Below the pieces are notes generated by a model that saw only the letters and a program-made list of their open reading frames with translations, ran no database searches and had not been told where the DNA came from. Shown here piece by piece: positions 56,101-64,000 of a DNA stretch of 64,000 bases. The DNA is from Nymphaea colorata (taxonomy: Eukaryota; Streptophyta; Magnoliopsida; Nymphaeales; Nymphaeaceae): the NCBI RefSeq assembly GCF_008831285.2, contig NC_045141.1:7551353-7615352 (forward strand), written 5' to 3'. The position numbers and the translations under genes are program-made. Each line of letters starts with the position of its first letter. Position 1 is the stretch's first letter.

Positions 56101-58269
56101 TTATAAGTAAACAACTTCTATAACATATAAGCGTAAAATAAACATGATAAAACTTAAATATACATGCATTTTGGTACTTGCCTTTAGCAATACCGGTACA
56201 AGATTCATAGGGTCGCCATACTGTTTTATCCAATCGCCTAAACAAACTAATTCTTCTACTGTCTTTAGGCTCAATGAACTCCTAGATTCATCCACAATTC
56301 GACCTCCAATACTAAAAGCAGATTCAGAGGCAACTGTAGTGATAGGAATACACAATATATCTCTTGCCATATGTGATAAAATGGGGTATTTCAGTTCTTT
56401 ATCTTTCCACCAAATTAATATATCAAACGAATCATGAGCGGTAACATCACATTTGAGCAATCCATCTTCTAAATACATATCAAGCTCAGACTTTGAAGCT
56501 TGAAAATGAACATTGTCTGCTTTATTTAAAAAGCTAAAAAATCTTATTCTACTTCTACTGGAGTTGCCACATGATGGGTCAGTTCCTCTCATAAAAGTAG
56601 TAGAATCACTTTCAACATCTTTATTTGAACCGTCAATTTTTGCAATGTAGCTATTATAAAGGTCTTGCATTGTACTTCTTACTAATGTCATATGTTCTTC
56701 TTTTTCTTCTATTTGACAAAAAGTCTTTGAAAAGACAAAGTCTGTTAAACTCAACTTTATCCTTGGATCTAGTATCGAAGCAATAGTCATTAATATGTTG
56801 CGGGAACTCCAATATTTATCAAAATTTTCCTTCATTTTGAATGCCATTCTCTTCATAAAGCTAGACCCATTTGTAACTCCTTCTTGTAATAATTCTTGAA
56901 CCCCCCAAATTTCTAAGAAAAATAGGTTCGTTGTAGGATACTTCGACCCTGAAAAAAGAACAGAAACATTATAAAATGCTTCAAGAAAAGAACATATTTT
57001 TTGTACTCTCTCCCATTCTTCTGCATCCAACAACCAGGTAAAACCAACATCTTCCATAGCAAATCTATCAAACACATGTCTGTACATAAGTGCAACTTCC
57101 AACATCAAGTAAGTAGAATTCCATCTAGTTGAAACATCTAGCACCAACTTCTTTTGACCACGCATTTCAAATTCATCTACTATAACCTGAAAGTTGTAAA
57201 GTCTTGATGGGGAACATTTTATGTATTTGACAGCCTCTCTGATCTTACCAAGTTCATCTCTAATTACAGACAAACCATCTTGCACCATTAGATTTAAAAT
57301 ATGTGCACAACAACAAACATGAAAAAATTTACCGCCTTGGTATAGACTTACACCACTTTTCTCTAAAATTTCTTTTAATGTTCTTACAAGAACATCATTA
57401 GAAGAAGCATTATCAACCGTAATTGAGATGATCTTCTTTTTTATTTCTCATTCTTGAATATTTTTAGCAATCACATTTGCTAGATTCTTCCCTGTATGAG
57501 GTGGTTCGACTTGGCTAAAACCAATTATACGCTTTTGAAGTGTCCAAGAATGATCTATGAAGTGAGCTGTAATGGAAATATACCCAATTTGTTGGTTAGA
57601 CGTCCACATATCTGTTGTCAAAGCAACGAAAGGAACTCTTTTAAAATATTCCTTCAATTTCTTTTTTTCGACCTCGTATAATTTTGTGACATCTCTTTTC
57701 ATTGTTGTCCTTGAAATGGGTACCCAATTTGGAAAAGCAACCTTCATTAAAAATCTAAACCAACAATGTTCAACCATATTGAATGCATACTCATGACAAA
57801 CTACCATCTTTGCTATTATTTCTCTTATCTTTTCAGTATCAAGTTTGGCACCCTTACTTATTACTTTCTTTGTAAGGCCTGAAACTTCACTAATCCCAAA
57901 CCTCAAAGTATTTTGCGTCAAACTACCAGAACGCATAAGACATTTATGTCTTTTCATTGATGATGTACACCCTCCTGAACTTATAACAAATGTTGTTTTA
58001 CAATACTTGCATCTACCTTTTTTGACACCACCCACAGTTACTTCTTCAAAATCATTCCAAACTGAAGAAGTTCTTGCCCTTTGTCTTTTCATACCACCCA
58101 CAGTTACATCCTCATTTTCAACAGACCTTGTATTAGTAGGATCTAAACTGTCATGAGCTATAGACTGTTGTGTAGAGCTTCCTACATTATGTGGTTCTGT
58201 TGAACCTGCTCCTGAACTGCATATTACTTGTTTGTCTTTACTAATAGTATTTTATATCGGTGAAGACAT
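56101..58269 (-). pseudogene. hAT-2 transposase (BED, RNase H-like, dimerisation domain) with two nonsense codons
   Basis: One frame runs from an ATG at 58267-58269 to a likely splice donor near 56176, broken only by TAA at 58252-58254 (codon 6) and TGA at 57448-57450. Order: Ser-rich N-terminus, BED finger (VWNDFEEV, CKYCKTTF, SSMKRHKC; about 57955-58065), catalytic core with LTTDMWTS (about 57610) and SITVDNASSND (about 57420), HVCCCAHILNLMVQDG, and the C-terminal dimerisation region FDILIWWKDKELKYPILSHM with VASESAF (about 56290-56440). The TGA lies where the family has Trp (KNIQE-W-EIKKK). The rest is fully open, so decay is recent. The 3' end after LLKA probably splices; the downstream exon was not defined. 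Terminal repeats of this element were not paired. Confidence 0.88.
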
Positions 58270-58279
58270 TCTTCTTCCG

Positions 58280-59331
58280 TAGATAGAAGGACTAATCTAT
58301 AATACAATAATTAACTACAGTTATATACTGCAAAATTTAAATTCACAATGCGTTTTCGTAAAAACAAATTAAAATAAGAAGGAATTAAAGACATGCAACC
58401 AACAACAACGCACCGGCTCGATTTCTACTTGATTGCTGCTAATATATAGCTCAGTCTGACCGAAAGTCAAGCTTAACCAGAACATGAGCTACAAAACAAT
58501 GTAAAAAAAGATAATTATGGAAACACAAAAAGAACAACAGGTGGATGTATAGAGGGAGAACTAAGAAATGACATACTTATCCTTGATATCACATATATGG
58601 TCTTTTAAATATATATACTAGTATGCATATACATCTATAATGTATACGTTTTTATTTTCTGTTGCCAGATGGTGTTCATTTATGAATTTTTTTTTTCACA
58701 ATTATTATGTGCTCACTAGCAAATCATGGAAATTACCAGGTTAGTCGTCTCGATGTTCCAAAAGAAGACAAAGATGTTTCATCACAGCCAAGGTACACTA
58801 GAACACATACTGCATGAGGATGGTGAAATTACATCATAGATCTTGTTGAATAAACGGGAACTTTATTCCCTGCTGTGTGGCTTTGAATGCTAGCCATGCA
58901 TGCCAAAAGTGTAAAATTTTCACCAAAGAACATGGAATGACACCTTTTGTCAGAGCTTGTAGGATTTTTCCTTCTGGAGCTGTTGACTTGCCTTTGAAGT
59001 CATTGAGTTAGGAAGAATTTCATATATTCCTTGAATTTAGTTGTGGTCAACCTTGATAGTTGAACCGAGAAATTCATCTGTTTGGGTTCATTAAGTACAA
59101 AAGGGAAAAAGAAAAGAGACTGCAATATATCTTCCAGTAACATAAGTAAATAGAAACTCAAAATCTCTTGGAGTTTTCACACAAAAAAAAAATGATGGAA
59201 CTCTTTGACCTCCCATGTATGTGCAAGGACTGGAAGTTAAGTTAATAGGCAAATAACCTTTCAAGTGTGACTTTTGAATACCATTGCTTGAAATATGCTT
59301 CTTTCTCCTCTCCTCTTCTCTCTCTCCCTCC

Positions 59332-59382
<51 letters not shown>

Positions 59383-59489
59383 AAGCTCAATCATTGAACT
59401 CCAAGATTAAAAGAAAAAAATTTTAGGAAAAAGGGAACAATGTGGAAAATGGACTGAAATTTGAGTGAAATGGTCTCAGTGGTGCCGCC
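58280..59489. other. Unassigned sequence between hAT-2 transposase and hAT-3
   Basis: There is no recognised coding sequence. It contains CT and TA simple repeats at about 59313-59379 and the hAT-3 target duplication GTGCCGCC at 59482-59489. It could be part of a larger hAT-2 element or host intron sequence. Confidence 0.4.
59313..59379. repeat. CT-rich then (TA)n microsatellite
   Basis: A CTCTCTCCCT-type tract runs into about 16 TA dinucleotides. Confidence 0.9.
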
Positions 59490-59499
59490 CAATGTTGTA

Positions 59500-59700
59500 C
59501 GTATCGTACGATACGACCCCGTATCGTACGATACGACCCCGTATCGTACGATACGTATCGTATCGTTTGAAGAAAACGATACGATACACCCCCCGTATCA
59601 TAAAAAGGGGGTGTATCGGCCCTGTATCGCACGTATCGTACGATACAGGGCCCGCATCGTACGATACGGGGCGATACACCCTGTATCGTACGATACGGCC
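59500..59700. repeat. hAT-3 left subterminal palindrome array
   Basis: At least six copies of ATCGTACGAT within GTATCGTACGATAC, which is its own reverse complement, are spaced by GACCCC or GGGCC-type linkers. The arrangement suggests dense transposase-binding sites and could form cruciforms. Confidence 0.85.
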
Positions 59701-60057
59701 TAAAAACGCAAAAGGGGGCCGAGACCTACTTATTCGGCTTCTTTTTCAAAATTTTCTTCCGTTCTTCATTTCTAACGTTTGGATAGTGCCGTGAGGGAGG
59801 GCGATCGTTCATTTTCACCGTGAAAAACTTGATTTCATCGTCAAATCGAAGATTAAGTGGTCGATTTGTGCGTGGGTGCTTGATTTTCGTGGGAAGGAAA
59901 GGGGTTTTCTTCATTTCAGACATTTCTTCTTCGTAAGGTATGAAATCTCATGTTCTTACCATGTATTCTTAATTTTTTACCGTATAATCGTAGATTTGAA
60001 GACTTTGAGTGTTTTTCATTAAGTTTACCATAGGATTTCGTTTTTTTTTTTTAAGAT

Positions 60058-62715
60058 ATGGATCCTACATGGCAATGGTGCGAAAGGGTGAAGGAGAATA
60101 ACCGTTTGAAACTCAAATGTGGCTTCTGTGGGAATACATTTTCAGGAGGGATTATTAGAATGAAACACCATTTGGCAGGGACCTCCAAAGATGCGTCTCC
60201 TTGTGTTAGAGGACCAAACAAACCTTTGCCTCCATTTGTGCGTCAACAATGTTTAGATATGCTTCATGCTTTACGTCAAAAGAGAATACAAAAAGAAATT
60301 GAAGATGTAGATGTAGGCTATAATGTGCCTTTGGAAGATGAAGAAGAAGAGGAAGAAGCTTATGAATGTGATGATGAAGGTGATAGCAGTCTAAGAACAG
60401 ATTTGGAGACCTCAAGAGGTAGAGATCGTAGAGGAAAAGGGATTATGTATGAAGGAGGTCGATCTGGCATAACGGGAAGGAAGAGGAGAGGCACAACAGA
60501 TGTTAGGGCCAGGCGTGGTATGCGACCACCTAGTGGTAGAGTTCCTACTGGTAGGTCTAGTGTTGGCTCTATTAAGAGTTTTTTCCCTTCATATACCAGC
60601 CCAGGTGGTCAGCCGCAGATTCATGCTGCTATGATATCTAAAGATATGCTATATCATGCACAAAAGCAGGTAGGGAAATGGTTTTATGATGTCTGTATTC
60701 CATTCAATGCAGCTAATTCTTTTCAATTCCAAGCCATGGCAGATGCAATTGCTTCTATAGGTCCCGGATTCAAAATGCCATCATATCATCAGTTGAGGGG
60801 CAAAATTCTTCAGGATACAGTCAAAGAAGTGTCTGAGCATTGCGATGAGTTGAAATTATGTTGGAAGGAAACAAGTTGCTCCATTATGTCAGATGGTTGG
60901 ACTGATACAAGGTCAAGAACACTTGTAAATTTTCTTGTGTATTGCCCTAAAGGTACAATGTTCTTGAAATCTCTTGACTTGTCTGATGTTCCTAAGACTG
61001 CTGAGATTTTATTCAATGTTTTTGATAATGTTGTACAAGAAGTTGGACCTGCAAACATTGTACAGTTTATTACAGATAATGCTGCAAATTATAGAGCTGC
61101 AGGAGATTTGTTATTTCAAAAGTATAGAACATTTTATTGGAGTCCATGTGCCACTCATTGTGTTAATCTAATGCTTCAAGATCTTAATGAGATGCATGAT
61201 ATGAAATCAGCCATTGACCAATGTCAAGAGGTAACAAAATTTATCTATAATCATGCATATGTATTGAGTTTGATGAGAAAATTTACAAAAGGAGTTGAAT
61301 TAATACGACCTGCACAAACTAGATTTGCCACAAATGTATTGACTGTGCAGAGTGTGGTGAAACAAAGAACTCCTTTGAGACAGATGTTTGCTAGTGAAGA
61401 ATGGGCTGCATATCCACATGCTCATAAAAGAAATGCTTCTTTAGTTGTGGATATTATATTCAATAACGTATTTTGGGAATCATGTGTGAAGCTATTGAAG
61501 GTTTGTGTTTCATTAGTTAAGGTTCTCAGGTTGGCTGACAGCGAGGACAGACATTCTATAAGGTACTTATATGAGGCTATGGACAAAGCAAAAGAGGCAA
61601 TTCGAGACAACTTAAAGGAAAAGAAAAAGTTATATATGCCCATATGGAAGATTGTAGATAAAAGGTGGACTGGACAGCTTCATCAACCTCTTCATGCAGC
61701 AGCTTATTATCTAAATCTTGCAATTAGATTTTCTCCTACATTTAAGAAGGACAGAGAAGTCATGCATGGTTTGTTAAATTGTATTAATGTGTTAGTGGAA
61801 GATTCTACAGAACAAGATGTTGTGCACAATGAGTTGGATCTATATGATAGTTGTTTTCGGAACATGGGACTACCTGCTGCCGTTCGAGCCAGGACAACGA
61901 TGCGTCCAGGTAAATACATAGAAATTTTACAGAACAAGATGCTGTGCACAATGAGTTGGATTTATATGATAGTTGTTTTCGGAACATGGGACTACCTGCC
62001 GCCGTTCGAGCCAGGACAACGATGCGTCCAGGTAAATACATAGAAATTTTTAATTTACTTTGCATTTGTTACATTTGATTCTTTTAAAACTTTCACATTG
62101 ATTTGTTATATTTTTGTTTAGATTTGTGGTGGAATAGGTATGTGTTTGATTGTCCAAACCTAGCACGTTTTGCAGTCAAAGTCCTCAGCCAGACATGCAG
62201 TGCTAGTGGATGCGAAAGGAACTGGAGTGTGTTCCAACATATCCACAGCAAAAAAAGGAATAGGCTCGAACATAAAAGGTTGAATGACCTTGTCTTTGTT
62301 CGATATAATATGAGGTTGAAACAAAGGTAATATAGGCATATACCTTAATTAATGTTTACATTTTTATGTACAATATATTTATATGAAATTATATACTAAC
62401 AAATTTTCTCTTATTTAATGTAGAGAATTAGAAAAATCATTAGCAAGGAAGCACACATCTTAGTTCGATCCTATCAGCTTGGAAAATTTTGACGATCTAG
62501 AGCCATGGATTGAAGAAGAACCAGCTACAATATTTGATGATGAAGATCTTGAATGCTTCAACCTTGAAGTTGAAGCAACAGAAGGCTTTGTTGATGAAGG
62601 AGAGTCTGCTACTGCTGGTGCTGGTGCTGAATATGTTGGTGAAGATCTTCCAATTCTTGACGATGAAGAAGAAGAAGAAGAAGAAGAAGATGAAGATGAT
62701 GAAGATTATGAATGA
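60058..62715 (+). CDS. hAT-3 transposase (BED finger, DUF659, hAT dimerisation domain), three exons, one late stop
   Basis: Exon 1 (60058-61909) encodes a BED finger (C21, C24, H38), an acidic and basic linker (EEEEEEAYECDDEGD; GRKRRG), and the DUF659 catalytic region with IMSDGWTDTRSRTLVNFLVY and ITDNAANY, then CATHCVNLMLQD and DKRWTGQLHQPLHAAAYYLN. Exon 2 (62122-62326) gives the dimerisation part (LWWNRYVF, FAVKVLSQTCSASGCERNWSVF split as usual, KKRNRLEHKRLNDLVFVRYN). Exon 3 (62424-62715) gives an acidic tail ending DEDDEDYE. Splice phases agree at both introns. TAG at 62461-62463 interrupts the last exon after the dimerisation domain; the frame stays open afterwards, so this is a late nonsense change. 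A 122-base tandem duplication covers the end of exon 1 and its donor. The first donor (GT at 61910) keeps the frame; the second (62032) does not. Confidence 0.9.
61804..62049 (+). repeat. 122-bp tandem duplication across the exon 1 splice donor
   Basis: CTACAGAACAAGATG and onward through CGTCCAGGTAAATACATAGAA occurs twice, 122 bases apart, with about four substitutions. Both copies contain a complete CAG/GTAAAT donor. Confidence 0.93.
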
Positions 62716-63054
62716 TGAATCATGAATGAGAGTCAAGTCAAGAGTGCTTTCATTTTATATGTATCAAAAACTTAAGAGTTATGAATCTATGGTTGTTGAA
62801 CACTTGATTGAATGTTTTATCATTTATGACTTTATCACTTTATGGCTTATGGCCTTATGCTTTGTTGAATGATATTGTTATGAATTTTGATGTTTATGAA
62901 TGATGAACGCGTAAGTTTATAGCAATAATAAGTCTATCATTATCTCAAACATGTTTTCTATGAACAATTTATTATTTTTAATTTTTTTTTATTTTTTTAT
63001 GAATTTTCCAAATTTTTTTAAAATTTTTCTGATTTATTAATAATTTTTTTAAAA
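62716..63054. other. hAT-3 3' arm
   Basis: AT-rich sequence between the transposase stop and the right subterminal repeats. It probably contains the 3' untranslated region. No further gene is seen. Confidence 0.5.
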
Positions 63055-63387
63055 AATTACGATACGGTTACGATACGTTACGATACGGCGTATCTTAAAG
63101 CCCGACCGATACGGCTTACGATACGCGTTTTACAACATTGGTGCCGCCACCTAAAAAAAAAACCAACAAACGGATGCTAAAAGAAAATCCAGTGAAACAA
63201 CCAAGTTCACAGATTATTTGTACATGGCACCACATCTACTTTTGTTTCTTCCAGAGCTTCTTATGATAACCAAAAAGACTAAAGAAAACTCTATGAAGCA
63301 AATATTTATGTGTAGATATAATGAGACATCTACCTTAAAGATAAATCAGTTCTGGACCAATAGCGTAAGCCCAAAGAGCTTGACAGT

Positions 63388-63605
63388 CAAAAGTTGCAAA
63401 GCAAGAGCTCGCTGTCCTGGAATCTTGTCAAATGCATCTACAACAATAGAATCATAACTTTAGTAGACCATTGGTGACTATAACAGAACAGCTATAGAAG
63501 CAAACAGAATATCAGGGCTCTTGCTATGATACATGATCTGGTGCTCACCATGCTTCTAACCAGAGATACTGCCTCCTTGATTGTATATCCAGCAGCTCGA
63601 GGGTC
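63388..63605 (-). pseudogene. MINIYO/RPAP1-like exon pair
   Basis: On the minus strand 63605-63549 reads DPRAAGYTIKEAVSLVRSM and ends at a GT donor (ATG/GTGAGC). 63423-63388, after an AG acceptor (ACAAG/ATTCC), reads IPGQRALALQLL. Spliced in phase 0 the two match the conserved DPGAAGYTIKEA..L.RS..PGQR.LAL.LLASVL block of plant MINIYO (IYO), the RPAP1 homologue that helps RNA polymerase II enter the nucleus. After QLL the match is lost and a stop follows, and the preceding TEG is not found, so this is a fragment or a decayed copy. It could also be cargo of a large hAT-2 element. Confidence 0.5.
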
Positions 63606-63755
63606 GCATGGCTACATATGTGCATATCATTTTCTAATATCAAAAGCAAGAAAAAGTTTTGAAGTTGTACATAGAAATAACCAACAAATGTTTATAGGAT
63701 TTGACTCTGTCAATTGATAACTCACTTAACGACATTAAACTCTAGAACAAGCCAA

Positions 63756-63821
63756 GTTTAATGTGCATATATTGAGTGTTTAATGTGCATATATTGAGTG
63801 TTTAATGTGCATATATTGAGT
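63756..63821. repeat. 22-bp tandem repeat, three perfect copies
   Basis: The unit GTTTAATGTGCATATATTGA plus GT is repeated exactly three times. Confidence 0.95.
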
Positions 63822-64000
63822 GGAAAGCACTTATCATTAGCAGACTGCTGAATATGGTGAGCTGAAGCAACACCAGCAGGTACAAAACAAGATAACCTTC
63901 TCAAAAATACATCATCAATGCAACATGGTTCAACAAAAAACTAGAAAAAACTTACAACATAAAAAGGGGCAACCAATGCTACTGAGGCGAAGAAAAAAGG
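63822..64000. other. Window end, nothing recognised
   Basis: No coding sequence that I can support. It may belong to the intron or flanks of the MINIYO-like fragment, or to hAT-2. Confidence 0.4.

Larger units (their letters stand above)
59490..63140 (+). mobile_element. hAT-3: near-intact hAT element (3.65 kb)
   Basis: Terminal inverted repeat CAATGTTGTA (59490-59499; TACAACATTG at 63131-63140) with a perfect 8-bp target duplication GTGCCGCC (59482-59489 and 63141-63148). Left subterminal region (59500-59700) is packed with CGTATCGTACGATACG palindromes; the right end (63055-63130) has TACGATACG repeats. A three-exon transposase gene on the plus strand fills the middle. Exact ends plus exact duplication mark a fairly recent insertion. 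Confidence 0.95.

Noticed and set aside
62479-62715. Separate acidic 78-residue protein
   Set aside because: It is in frame with exon 3 of the hAT-3 transposase and follows its nonsense codon; better read as the transposase tail.
1-64000. CRISPR array, operons, bacterial-type genes, tRNA or rRNA genes
   Set aside because: Eukaryotic plant sequence; no regular spaced repeats and no cloverleaf or rRNA sequence was recognised by eye. A tRNAscan run would be needed to exclude a tRNA fully.

Overview
This is a plant nuclear sequence, almost certainly a flowering plant. Every recognisable coding fragment has land-plant homologues: an EAR-motif C2H2 zinc finger, a GAUT9-type galacturonosyltransferase, a FAR1/MULE-type protein, a TOUSLED-like kinase, a PPR protein, a DUF26 protein, Sec61 alpha and a MINIYO/RPAP1-like protein. 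Splice sites are GT-AG, the intergenic DNA is AT-rich, and most of the window is transposons. I cannot name the species.

Layout. 1-2.0 kb: one intact-looking gene, a small single-exon C2H2 zinc-finger repressor (1134-1700). 4.5-4.9 kb: a decayed non-autonomous hAT element. 6.6-18.8 kb: an LTR/Ty1-copia element (copia-1) with matching 5-bp target duplications. Its 5' LTR is split by an 8.1-kb hAT element (hAT-1, 6998-15139) that has its own perfect 8-bp duplication. hAT-1 encodes a BED/hAT transposase and carries fragments of at least three unrelated host genes. 20.2-22.1 kb: a GAUT9-like pseudogene. 23.3-31.6 kb: two decayed copia elements. 32.9-34.5 kb: a reverse-strand FAR1/MULE relic.

From 36.2 to 53.9 kb lies one Ty3/gypsy relic broken into four pieces by a small MITE (37281-37559), a 6.8-kb PIF/Harbinger element (38637-45399) and a complex insertion (about 45604-53601). 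That last insertion itself holds a copia element (copia-4, 48229-52706). A shorter Harbinger relative (34502-36153) sits just upstream of the gypsy relic. The last 10 kb holds a hAT-type terminus (54267), a Sec61 alpha exon fragment, a second hAT transposase with two nonsense codons (56101-58269), a near-intact third hAT element (59490-63140, perfect 8-bp duplication) and two MINIYO-like exons.

No cooperating gene set or operon is present. The interest lies in insertion order, which can be read base by base from target-site duplications, in the host-gene cargo of hAT-1 and possibly of the 54-64 kb region, in a structured hairpin array inside the copia-1 LTR, and in a repeated Trp-to-stop pattern across unrelated elements. 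All family assignments are from reading translations by eye; no database search was run.
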